DNA of 64,000 nt, taken from contig CM077597.1 in the NCBI GenBank assembly GCA_039654915.1, positions 81,036,001 to 81,100,000 of the forward strand. The letters are read 5' to 3'. How positions within the stretch are numbered: position 1 is the first letter of the stretch; each line of letters begins with the position of its first letter. The notes under the pieces are model-generated. The model had not been told where the DNA came from. It searched no databases and was given only the letters and a program-made list of their open reading frames with translations. Source of the DNA: Aquilaria yunnanensis. Lineage: Eukaryota; Streptophyta; Magnoliopsida; Malvales; Thymelaeaceae. Positions 22,165 to 32,985 of this stretch are shown here, one piece after another. The position numbers and the translations under genes were made by a program.

Positions 22165-25100
22165 TGTAATAACCCTAGAAATTAAGGAAAATAAAATTAC
22201 TAAATTACCCTAAATAAATAAATAAATAAATAAAAATTAATTAACATTTTGTCCTCAAGGGTATTTTTGTAATTTTACCTATCAATTTAGAAAATCAATA
22301 TAAAATTAAGAATCTTGATCCTTAGATGATTCCTTTAGTGGTTATTAAGTCAAATTCCAAACCGGAAGCTCAAAGTCATTTTCTTTAGGCTAGGGGTATT
22401 TTTGTCATTTCCAACTGAGCATCGGATGGAAAATCTAGGAGCACCATTGGATTCTTCTCACAAAAATAAGTCAAAAGAAATTTACCTCACTCAATTCTGA
22501 ATTCGTTTACTTAGGTTTTAAAAAATTGAGCCTACACACAGGTATGGTTTAAATCGGGTTCATGCTACCGCTACATAGGATTATTATATTTTTATTTATT
22601 TATCTATTTATTTTTATTTCCCTAACCCTAATTTTTCTCTTATATAGCATCCAGCCGCAACACCTTTACAATAATGATATCGAAAAATTAATTCATTTTC
22701 TCCTTCCGTTTTGTTTTCCTTAAATTAAATCACATTGAATATTATAATGCCATTATTCGTTTCCTTTCCTTTTTGCATTTGTCCGCATGTTCCTACACGG
22801 TCAAAAGCCTGTAGAAACTACACCTAGGCAAATTAATCTATTCTTTTCTTCTCCCCATCAACCGCCGCCTAAGCCATAAGAAGAAATTGGATTTTTCTGA
22901 AGATTGTCCACAATTCTTTCATCCTTTCGCGCCGGTTGTTTGCCTCCACTTAGTGCTCCATCAAACTTGTGTAAGTCATCTCTCCATGCTTTGATTCTTG
23001 GTTATTCAAAAATACTAGAATGTTAATTTAATTCCATATTTTACCTAGATTTATTAGATTGAGGAGAAACCCTATTGGAACACAAAAACAATCCTACACG
23101 CACCGGCAATTCTGAATTCATTTGTGTAAGTCTAAATTATTCTATATCCCTCTTTTAATTTTTTTTGTCCAGCACCTAAAGACCTTATATCTTTGCTGTA
23201 AATATTTGGTAGATTATCATTAATCCAAGTTTTGGGTTTTTTCACTCGTTTCTGGTGCAATCTTGTCCATACTTGGTTCTAGGCCCTGGTAAGCTACCAT
23301 AGCCTCTTTTAAAAAATTTCTTGGCTGCCAATTTCAAATATTACAGCCCTAATAATTCTTTTTTTCCTTGCTGTCCATGTTGTTACAAAGGGTTAGAAAA
23401 TCCTTACTTGAAGGTTTGGTGCTTCTTTGGACTCCCGGAGTGTCAGAGATCCCGAAAACACATCGGTAATCGAAATAAAATTTTTTCCTTCCAAGATCAG
23501 TTTTTACAGCCATTAAATGAGCTTATAAGTTAGTGTATAACCGCTGTAATTTTTAGGATCAATATCAAGAAGGCTCCCGGCACGATCCCGAATAGGCACG
23601 AGGCCACCAAAGACACCCCGAGACCCTTTTTGCCCACTAGGTAAAATTTCGGCCTAGTTGTTAAGAACATGAACTTTCCAAGTACCATTTAGGAAAATTT
23701 CTAAATTTTAGCATATTTTCTAATTTCCTACCTTACTAACATTTTGTAGGACTGTCCTAGGAAAATCGCCCTCTTTCGTTGTATTATTCCGAACTAGGTA
23801 AGGGGGAAGAACGGGTTAGTTCTCGTGAACCCCCTTAGGCCCAAAATAAGCATCAACCCAAATAATAAATTTTAAATAAACAATTGGGCTAAACAAAATC
23901 TTTAAACGCGTGGGCAACATGGGTAGGGTAATTAATTAGTTTTTCTAGAATTTTATTTTATTTTATTATATTTTATTTTAGTTCTCTTCCATTGAGATGT
24001 AATTTTGGTTGGTTGGTTGTATGGTTGTAATGATGTGATGTATGATGTATGTTTGGCGCTAGTATCATACTAGGACCGTTTATAACAAGAATTAAAATTA
24101 GAAATATGTTAGGACCGCCTAAATAAACACCACTAGTACCATGTTTAGGGCTGGCGAGACCAACACTGCTAGTACCATGTTTAAGGCTGACTAGCTCACT
24201 AGCAAGATGATGAGATTGGAAGGAACCGTTAGTGGCATATTAGGGCCGTAATAAATTATTATAAGCCGATAGATAAAGGATTAGGAGCGTAAATACTAAA
24301 TGACCAATTTAGAAAGAATTCACGAGAAATGAGATGAACATTTATCACAAATACACTTAAAAGATATCATTGATTGTCATGACATCATGTCACATTAAAC
24401 TAAGATAACACGATAAAAGAAATAGGATGCACTAGAATCATGACATTATACTAAAAAGAGTTAAAATAAAATGAGCTACGGTCATGCATCAATTGATTGT
24501 TGCATATGATTGATGTTTGTCATACACATGATTGCATTAAGTAAAAGATTTGAAGAGTAAGATAAAACACGAGGCATGCAAGGTTGGTGATGAACCATAT
24601 CTACATGACCTAACAAGCCGTAAATTTAGACGAGAGGTTCGGAACTGACGATTCGAACCCGAGAGGCATGTTAGGGTGACGGTGGACCGTCCCTAGTCAT
24701 GACCCGATATTCATACGGAGTATGGAGATATGATTTGTGCGCTGTCAGACCATAGCTGGCGAGGGACCAAGCTTATGGCTGGTATCACGAGAGGCTCTAC
24801 CTCGGCGTAGGTATCCCGAGAGGCTCTGGCTTGGTGGCATCCCTAGTGGCACTGCCTAAGAGTTATCCCGAGAGTGGGTGATGTACACACTCACCACCCT
24901 AGGTTCGTCCGACGGCATTTAAGTATTGGATTAAATGATTGATCAATAAGATATGATTTAATCGGAAAAAGGAATAATGCATATGCATGGTAGTTCAAGC
25001 ATGCAAGTAGGATTTGATATTGTTGTTATGATGATGTACAAAATTGTTCTTTAATTAATTTGCTATAAATTAAAGTTTAGTATTCGTTGTTGTTTGTTGC

Positions 25101-25558
25101 GGGAATATTAGGACCCACGTGATGGGCCTGATACTTCCCCCTTGCTGAGCAAGTTGTGCTCACCCCTCTTTCTAACATGTTTTTTTTAGGTGAGTACTAT
25201 GAGGAGACAGAGTACACTGAACCATATAATGAGGTTCAAGATGTGGAGCAGACTGAGTGAGGGTACGCTGTAGCCCCTCAAAAGTAAAACTGGCTGGGAC
25301 AGGGTTTTAACTTTGTGATTTTTGATTTCTAAAGAGACATATGGTTTGTTTAAATTGGCACCTTATCCGCATATTAGTTTTCCTTGGATTGTCACTTAAC
25401 TGCTCTGATTTCATTTAATACTCTCATTGTTTGGAAAATAATTTAAATATAATGTTTTACCTCATATTTTCTCAAATTATTTTTAATTAAATGCTTTATA
25501 ATTCTGGAAATTTAAGATATCTTTTAAAATTATGGTTCATAAAATTGGGGGCGTTACA
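22165..25558 (+). mobile_element. Probable solo LTR (about 3.4 kb) of a Tekay/Del-like Ty3-gypsy element
   Basis: The segment begins TGTAATAACCCTAG and ends GGGGGCGTTACA, as gypsy LTRs do. No gag, pol or primer-binding site lies inside or beside it, so it is read as a solo LTR. The block near 25137-25165 ('CTTGCTGAGCAAGTTGTGCT') resembles the region near the 3' end of long chromovirus LTRs, which supports the plus orientation and the clade guess. Flanks are ATTTTT on the left and ATTTT on the right, consistent with an ATTTT duplication plus one base of poly-T slippage, so the exact left edge is uncertain by one base. Phrases ending in 'CCCGAGAGGCTCT' repeat near 24785-24825. Confidence 0.72.
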
Positions 25559-26158
25559 ATTTTAGTCATGAAGGTTTTTAAAATGCTAAGTTGAAATTTT
25601 AAGTTTTATAAAATATTTAGTTGTACAACTTTAGCATGAGTTTCACATTTAAGTCTTTTATTCAAATAAAAAATTTGGCTATGAAAGTTTTTGGAATGAT
25701 AAGCTGAAATTTTAATTTTTATAAAATATTTACTTGAGATATTATTTTATACTAATATAGAACCAAGGGTGATATGTTTGACACAAAAAAAAATAATAGT
25801 AATTTAAGAGTTTTAGGTAAGATTAACACAAAAAATAATTGTATATAATATATAATTTTGTAATATAGAATTAAAGGTGGGCAAGTTTGTAGCAAAAATA
25901 AAATTTAGCGGGAATTTGTAAGTGTCTACAAAAAATGTCTACATGTCGGTTTGTAAGTGGTGGGGATAAAATACTTAGATTATTCAAATTTTACCTTTAA
26001 TTTGGCGATAATCATGTTATTTTTAAGGATATTTAAGTAAAAAAATCATATAATATTTCTACAGCTTCTTACATACTCGTGTCTTATCTACATGTAGATG
26101 AATTTAGATATATTTTTATATAAAACTAGATACTAAGTAGATACAATTAGACATTTCT
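25559..26158. other. AT-rich intergenic sequence with a 110-bp tandem repeat
   Basis: Positions about 25563-25640 and 25672-25735 share 'AAAGTTTTTGGAATGATAAG'-like and 'TTTTATAAAATATTTA' blocks and form a short two-copy repeat. The rest is AT-rich without a recognised feature. Confidence 0.45.
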
Positions 26159-26490
26159 GAGGGGATCAGGCTATTCACAAAGATGCAAGTGCTTGATGTG
26201 AGCTACAATTCACTGATGGGTCACTTGCTAGACACAATTTGGTGCTTAACTAATATGGAAGTTCTCAACTTGGCATATAACAAACTCTCAGGGGAGGTGA
26301 ATCTAACTGTTGCTCACAATTTTTTTTTCTAGGTTTTGCCAAGAATGCTATAGGAATATAGGTTTTGATTTCTCATAGCATTGTATTCCTGGTAGGACAT
26401 TCAGAGGCCTCAGCTTGAGTGCTCTGTGGTTCATAGAGGTGGGTTTAATTGCTTTGGAATTCCTTCTCCTTAGCCCCTTGTCTATATAGT
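26159..26490 (+). pseudogene. Leucine-rich-repeat (extensin-like) protein, fragment of a pseudogene
   Basis: From 26159 the frame reads 'EGIRLFTKMQVLDVSYNSLM', then 'TNMEVLNLAYNKLSGE'. These are two plant-type leucine-rich repeats with the L-x-L-x-x-N-x-L pattern. The frame then jumps to 'VNLTVAHNFF' and a stop at 26330, which looks like an in-frame loss of part of one repeat. Past the stop and a frameshift, the text resumes with 'NIGFDFS', 'HCIPGRTF', 'RPQLECSVV' and 'IPSP.PLV'. That matches the cysteine-containing end of secreted LRR-extensin-like cell-wall proteins of the At4g06744 type. The N-terminus, signal peptide and most repeats are missing. The family assignment rests on motif recall; inactivity is clear. 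Confidence 0.7.
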
Positions 26491-26772
26491 AGTTCTTGGA
26501 ATATGAAGGTGAATCTAATCTCATCTTCTTCCCCATGGGAAAACAGTTGAAAAAAAAAAAAGAAAGAAAAAAAATTTAATTGTGGTTTCTGTATTTGGTG
26601 TTGATGGGTGTCTTCAGTAAATGAAAGCAATTATAATGAGTAGATATTCCTTGTTTAGGTTTTCTTGGGTTTAGTACTCATACACAAAATTTTATGAGTT
26701 TAGAAGATTTTTTTTTATTGAAATAGCCTAAGGAGGTGAAAAAGAAAAAGAAAAATAAAAAGGCCTACTTTA

Positions 26773-27007
26773 CTGTGCTCTTCCATCCTAAAACTTTTGC
26801 TCCATTTATTTTGTCAATTAATCTAAGATTTTTAATTTTAAATATTTTAATATATAAATGAAAATATTTATATATTAATGATAAATCAAAATATGTAATT
26901 TTTAAATATATATATATATATATTTTATAACAAACAATAATATGAATAAATTCAAGTCAAAATACAATAAAAAGTCAAATATAGCAAAAGTTTTGGAATG
27001 GAGAGAG
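26773..27007. mobile_element. Stowaway-like MITE, 235 bp, TSD TA
   Basis: The left end (TA at 26771-26772, then CTGTGCTCTTCCATCC, then AAAACTTTTGCT) is mirrored by the right end, which reads inward CTCTCTCCATTCC, then AAAACTTTTGCT, followed outward by TA at 27008-27009. The body is non-coding and holds a short TA microsatellite near 26905-26923. It has decayed more than the copy at 20706. Confidence 0.7.
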
Positions 27008-27009
27008 TA

Positions 27010-27370
27010 ATATATTTAAGTACATTAGCATATGGTAATAATTACTATTAGTATGCTAAAGTACATATAATCTCCACATGAAATACGTGAAGTACGCTTG
27101 GTTAAAGGAACAAAGTATGAGACCAATTTTGGTTAGCGCAAAATCTTCATGATTTTCCCAGCAAGCTTTAGGGGAGCACAGTATTTGTAGCTATCGTGTA
27201 TTGAACTCTTTTCTCAATATTGAGCTTAGTATAGTGAAGTTACAGGGAAAAGGGTACAAGCATCTTCTTAGAGAGAAAGATGATGAAAATGCGGAGAACA
27301 ACACCCAAAGCTCGAAACTAAAAAAAATCAGATGAGGATACCTAAACCCCAATGACCCACATCATAAAGC
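27010..27370. other. Intergenic sequence left of the tandem duplication
   Basis: Nothing recognised. It adjoins copy A of the 2.5-kb duplicated unit. Confidence 0.4.
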
Positions 27371-29792
27371 AATAGAAATTTGTCAAACCCATGATATAAG
27401 AAACTCTGCAAAACAACAAAAGGAAGAAACCCACGATATGAAGTTTTTACTGTTGCCGATCAGAAAAATAGTGAAGTTATAAGGACTTGTAGTGTATTCC
27501 TTGACGCTCAAGTATAATCATGGAATGTGTGGTCAAAATAGGAGCAGTTGAAGTGTTTCACTTGTTGGAGATTTTGTGTGGTCCGCCCGAGCCGCGCTAG
27601 AATCCTCCTGAGGTTTCTTCTCCTTCGAAGAATTGACATTTTTTACTTTTTGTGCTTTTTTACCTAAATGACACTGTTGTAGCAACTAGTGTAATTCTTA
27701 GCTAGATTAGTGTAATTTGTTCAGATTATTCAGTTTATTCGTGAACATTTTAGAAAATAAGAGAGGTTAGTTTTTACTAACACGTAGGCTGTGAACGTCT
27801 ATTAATTAGATGAATGAGTAAGAACAAATTTTGTAGTAAACTTTTTATTGACACATTTTATAGTTTTCAAAATATTTTCATATAAATTGATTATGTCACC
27901 TAACCTACAAGGCTAATTATTAATTCTACATGGGCTTAAATAAAAAGGTTAATTACTATTTGTCCACCGAAGTTTATGAATCATTATTGAGCGCAATGTA
28001 TCATTATGCGGTAATCAAATTATTAATACATTCCGGAATAGTATCTCACAAATCAAGCCATGTCTAATATAGGCCTAATTAATTTTTCTTATTTTTTTGC
28101 ATCATTAAAAATACGTCAATATTTATTGAAGTATTATTATATAGTTTATATTTCTCTATTACCATGTATTCTTTTAAAAATTACACAACAATATATATAG
28201 TTGCCCTAATTAAATGAAATATCTAAGTTAATTTTTTTACAACATTATAGATGTCTATTATGCAAGAAAAAACATAAGAAAGTCATATCCTTGCTCGTCA
28301 TGACAAAATGTCATGTCATGATAGTTGCATTGAAAGCCTGAGACATATGGACGCAAAAGCATATTAAAAATGGCCGTAGTGTCTAACATATCCAATGCTA
28401 CTGACTCCAATAATGGTATACACATAAATTAAGAGAAAGAAGTTGCTGATAATTTTTATTTGGTGACTTTTTTAGGGCATTAGTTAGATTTTTTTTTAGA
28501 TTTGATATTCACAATTATTGTTAAAGTTTAAAAATTGAAGTTACAAGAAAGTAATTATAGCCATTCTAATTCAAAGTAATATATATTATTACTAAGGAAA
28601 TTAATAAATTTATTAATTTTTCTTATATTTGTACAAAACGATGTTGGAAAAAATTTTAATTAATAAATTTAATAATTAATAAAGTTTGAAATAATGAATA
28701 AATTTGTTGGTAATAATCAATATGATGGTGGAAATTTTTGTTATTTTCTAAATTTTTGGTTTTATTGTAATTTTTTATAATAATATTTCTATACCTTGTG
28801 TGTGTGTGTGTGTGTTTGTTATGGTTCAAATCCCATAAAATTTATATTATTTTGTTTCGGCCCATTAAAGTCCAAATTGGACTTGGAATTCCTATTTGAT
28901 TTGGAATTACACATGCCATGTGATTAGGAATTAACATGGAGCGGGCCGATCTATTTTATGGAGAGATCCATCATTGCTTTACTCTTTTATAGATTGATCC
29001 ACAACTCGCCCCACATAATTTGTGAATATTTATAGATATCCAATGAATGACATTTTGGTAGACATTTGAAGAAAAAATTTTTTTTGTAGCTATTTCAAAT
29101 ATTTGTTTTTATAGTGATTGTTGACACCCAATTTCGTCCGAACCTTTTTTTTTTTTTTAAATAATAATTAAAAAAAATTAATTAAAAATTAAAAAATTAT
29201 AATTATATAAAAATTATTATTAATTAATTATACAAAGAGAGAATTAAATTAAATATTTTTGGGGAAGGGACATTTTGTTAAGTTAATATCTATGTGTGTA
29301 TATCCAAAGAAATTAAAATTCAAAAAAAAATTAATTAAAAAAATTATTATTATTAACTAATTAATTATTATTACTAAAAAAATTTTAATTAATTAGTTTA
29401 AAATATATTCTGTTTTATAAGGGTTTAGTTAAAAATAATATATGTGTGTATGTATGTATGTAGGAATTACAAAAGAAAACTCCATAAAAAAAAACAAAAA
29501 AACAAAATTGAAAAGTTTGGGGTAAAAATGACAAAATTAAGAAGTTTTGGGAAACTTTGACAAAATATGAAAGTTCCAGGAGCATCTGGTAGTTTTTCAC
29601 ATGAATTTTGGGCCAGACCAACGGTTCTAGCCTAAATTGACAGAAAAAGACAAAATTGTCTCAATCAGAAGTTTCAGGAACATCCCCAAAGTCAAAAAGA
29701 CGGAAAGGACTGAAACCGTCATTTTACCAAATTAAGAGATAAGTTTGATTTTAATTATTTTTTTAATTATGAACAGTCCAGCACTCCTTCTC

Positions 29793-29802
29793 CTATAAAT
29801 AG
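29793..29802 (+). promoter_or_regulatory. TATA box of the solo LTR promoter
   Basis: CTATAAATAG lies in a sharp transition from AT-rich to GC-rich DNA. Retrotransposon transcription would start about 25-35 bases downstream, just before the A-rich and pyrimidine-rich leader. Activity of this old copy is unknown. Confidence 0.65.
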
Positions 29803-29889
29803 GGTCCAAATCTGTAAAGAAGAGAGGAAAAAAAAAATCAAGATTAGAGCTTCATTTAAAAAAAGTGAAAAAACTGTAGAAATAGTCCC

Positions 29890-30312
29890 TGGCCTCTCCC
29901 CCTTCACTCAGAAAAATCCTAAACTTCTGTTGAGACCACCCCCTTTCTCCGTCCACCTTCCGTTTTCTCTACGCGTTTCGTCTCTCTCTCTCCTCCTCCG
30001 TCCTGCCGTCCGTTTCTTCCTCCCCAGCTTGCCACCCTGTCCTCTGTCGCCTTTTCTGCTCCGCCGCGCCTGCCCCCCCCCTGTTGCGCCATCGCCGCCT
30101 CACACCGTCCTGCCGCGTCGCCGTCGTCTTGCTCCTCCTCTCCTCCCCTCTCTCTCGCCCCGTCATCCCTCTCGTCCTTCGTCACGCCCTCTCTCTCTAC
30201 CTGTCGCCGCCGTCCCTTTCCCGGTACGCTGCCGCCGTCGCCTACTCGCCTGGCCGCCGTTTGCCTCGCCCCTGCACGCCGCCGGCGCCCAGCCAGTCGC
30301 GTCGCTCCTGTA
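29890..30312 (+). other. GC-rich pyrimidine tract (LTR leader region)
   Basis: About 420 bases are strongly enriched in C and T on the plus strand (CCTCTC, CCGCCG and CGTCGCC phrases) in otherwise very AT-rich DNA. Overlapping open frames on both strands (127, 88 and 85 codons; Pro/Ser/Arg- or Gly/Glu/Arg-rich) are produced by the composition and are not called as genes. CpG-rich DNA surviving in a dead LTR is noteworthy. Confidence 0.6.
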
Positions 30313-30437
30313 ACAGAAAATTCAAAATTTTATCTCTCTAGCTAAAATCCTGGTTTAATCCTTCATCTTTCCATGATTATTCATTTTGGTCACTAACCTT
30401 TTAATTTTTTCAGAACTAATTACTAACAACTAACTTT

Positions 30438-30485
30438 TATTATTATTATTATTATTATTAACAACTAACTTTACTAACAACTAAC

Positions 30486-30542
<57 letters not shown>
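30438..30542. repeat. ATT microsatellite in the solo LTR
   Basis: Two runs of TTA/ATT triplets are separated by 'ACAACTAACTTTACTAAC', and the second run (about 30488-30542) is almost perfect. Related ATTT tetramer stretches continue to about 30840. Confidence 0.9.
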
Positions 30543-30543
<1 letters not shown>

Positions 30544-31496
30544 ATTCATGGAAGGTTATACCTCCTATTTATTTATTTTTTTAAGTGGATGGCCAAAAAG
30601 CCTCACTTTATTTATTTATTTATTATCTTTTAATATTCCTTTATTTACTTTATGTGCTTTCTCTTTATTTATTTGCATGTGTTATTTAATTTATGCACCT
30701 TTTATTTTAAATAGATGTCCAAACCAAAAAAAGAAAATCTCCACTTTACTTTATTTATTTATTGTCATTTAATTTTCCTTTATTTACTTTATGCAAATTT
30801 TATTTTATAGTTAAAATTATTTCATTTATTTCACTTTTAGCCATAAAAAAATAAATAAAATAAATAAGTAAATAATAACAAATTAAAAGAAGAATTTTTT
30901 ATGTGAAAGATTAACTTTATTCCATTTATTTTTAGGGCTAACAAAAAAATCAATTTTTAACAAAAGCCAACCATTTTTTATTATTTTGGAACACATATTT
31001 TTATTTTATTTCTTTCAAAAATAAAAAAAAACAGCAAAAAAAATGTTAACCATTTATTCTTTTTTTATTAAAATTATTAAAAAATCATAATTAAATAATT
31101 CCAAAATTAAAAATCAATTCTTTTTAAATATATCTTTAAAGTAATAATAATTAAAAATTCAAGAAAAATAGAAAAAATAATAATAAAATATTAAAAATAT
31201 TAAAAATTATTATCAAAATTAATAATTAATTAAATAAACAAAAATTTAAATTAAATTCCATATCCAAATGATTTTGGAAACAAATTTTTACTTTTAAGTA
31301 AATAAAATAAAATATCCAAAAAAATAATAGACAAATGATTCTACCAAAGAAATAAATTTTTCTTTTAAAAAAAACATATTTTTAGACTCATGTTTAGACT
31401 TCTATAATAATTTTTAATAAGATCAACATTAAAGTTACTAAAAAAAATCCAAAACAAAATTCACAAAAATTTATGAAAAATCAAGAATTAAAATTT

Positions 31497-31815
31497 TAAA
31501 TTAAAAACCCATGTCCAGGTGATCCGATAGGATTCATGGCTTAGAAAAGCATAAAAATTTTAAATAAATAAAATTAAATATAAAAATAAAAATCCATATT
31601 CTGATAATTCGGCAGAATTTATGATATGGATTATTAAATATTTAGTAATTAACTAAAATTTCATCAAATTCCATGTCCGGGTGATTCGGCAGAATCCATG
31701 GTTCGGAAATATCAAATTTATTACAAAATTACGTAAACTAATTACCGAGATCTTGAAATCCACATTAATTCAAAATCCATAACTAAATAATTCAGTTAAA
31801 ATTCCTGGTTTCAAA
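31497..31815 (+). repeat. Diverged repeat series inside the solo LTR
   Basis: Four related blocks start near 31505, 31592, 31667 and 31780. Each is built on 'CCATGTCCGGGTGATTCGGC' followed by AGAATCCATGG. The second, third and fourth copies carry several substitutions. The series lies just upstream of the LTR's 3' end. Confidence 0.6.
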
Positions 31816-32310
31816 AATTAACTGAATTTATTTGAAAAAAAAAAAACAAGCAAACAAAATTGAAATTAACTAAGGTACCAATTTTTGGGCGTTATAACAA
31901 AGTTGTTTTAACGTAACCGTACTCCCGAACCCTTGAACTCTCGCAGACTATTTTTAAGGTATCCAATCAACCTGAGCGAAAACCGATTGGTGGCGACTTC
32001 CGAAAATGACCCGCATGTTGCCACAGTGATGGAGGGATGCACAAAAAATGTTTTTCAATATATAATTTTTTTTCAATTTTTATTTTTTTCCCTGTAAAAG
32101 ATATTTACTTTTAACAATTTATAAAAGAATCCTCATGTAAAAACAATTACAAATAATTCAATGTCAACATAATTATTCAGATTAACAAATATAAATACCA
32201 AAACCAAAATCAGCAGTGATTCATAACTTCCAAGGCACATAAGTATGCAAATTAACAACTAGAAATATAAAACAAATACTCATTTTCTTGGCTTTAGTAT
32301 AGTGATCCAA

Positions 32311-32660
32311 CGCTACAAGAAAACAGAGCATTTGAGTCAGGAAAAAACGTAAGAAAACCGTAGTAAATAGGTATTTCCTACAATTAAAATCGTCGGTCAA
32401 AACCGTAGGAAAAAGTAGTGCCGGAAATAAAAACCGTCGGATAACCGTAAAACACCCCTACGCTTTTGTAATGGCTGTGGACCCCATTTTATCTGACGGT
32501 TTTGAGAGGAATTAACTCCTACGCTTTTCTGACACCAATTTGTCTTACGCTTTTCTGACACCCTTTGTCCTACAGTTTTATGACACCCCTTGTCCTACGG
32601 TTTTCTGACCCCTTTGTCCTACATTTTTGTGATGGTTTTCTGTCATGAATATTATTGCTA
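32311..32660. repeat. Left (3') subterminal repeat array of CACTA 2
   Basis: Motifs such as TTCCTACAATT, AACCGTAGGAAAA, CCGTCGGATAACCG and TCCTACGGTTTT recur in both orientations. They match the right end and the internal array at 35770-36185. Confidence 0.85.
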
Positions 32661-32734
32661 CGATTTTGTGACAATTTAAAGATTTTATTAAATTAATTTA
32701 TACACAAATTAAAAACATATTATATTGCATTATA

Positions 32735-32817
32735 TAATAATAATAATAAAACAAAAATTATTATTATTATTATTATTTTAATATTATTAATATTATGTGA
32801 ATATTTTATTGTTATTA

Positions 32818-32885
<68 letters not shown>
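32735..32885. repeat. TTA microsatellite in CACTA 2
   Basis: A long near-perfect (TTA)n run at about 32813-32885 is preceded by interrupted AAT/TTA stretches. It lies between the 3' subterminal array and the end of the second gene. Confidence 0.9.
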
Positions 32886-32887
<2 letters not shown>

Positions 32888-32985
32888 ACAATGGATCAAA
32901 GTAGTTAATAAATTTACTATACATAAAAGTAATCAAATTTTACAGGACAAAGTTAATTACAAAAAATTGAAGGTCTAAAATAAAA

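Larger units (their letters stand above)
29119..32025 (+). mobile_element. Solo LTR, 2.9 kb, Ty3-gypsy (Tat-like), TSD GTGAT
   Basis: The segment starts TGTTGACACCC, ends GTTGCCACA and is flanked by GTGAT at 29114-29118 and 32026-32030. Copy B of the surrounding duplication carries the uninterrupted site (near 45218), which confirms both edges. A TATA box (CTATAAATAG) at 29793-29802 marks the U3/R boundary and the plus orientation. No internal domain remains, so the element was reduced by LTR-LTR recombination. The terminal TGTTGACACCC and the 'TGGCGACTTCCGAAAATGAC' block near the 3' end recall Tat/Ogre-type LTRs; that clade is tentative. The LTR contains a GC-rich pyrimidine tract, an ATT microsatellite and a diverged repeat series. 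Confidence 0.93.

Noticed and set aside
29919..30341. Overlapping open frames (127, 88, 85, 65 codons) on both strands
   Set aside because: They arise from the GC-rich pyrimidine tract of a solo LTR. The predicted proteins are low-complexity Pro/Ser/Arg or Gly/Glu/Arg and overlap each other in several frames.
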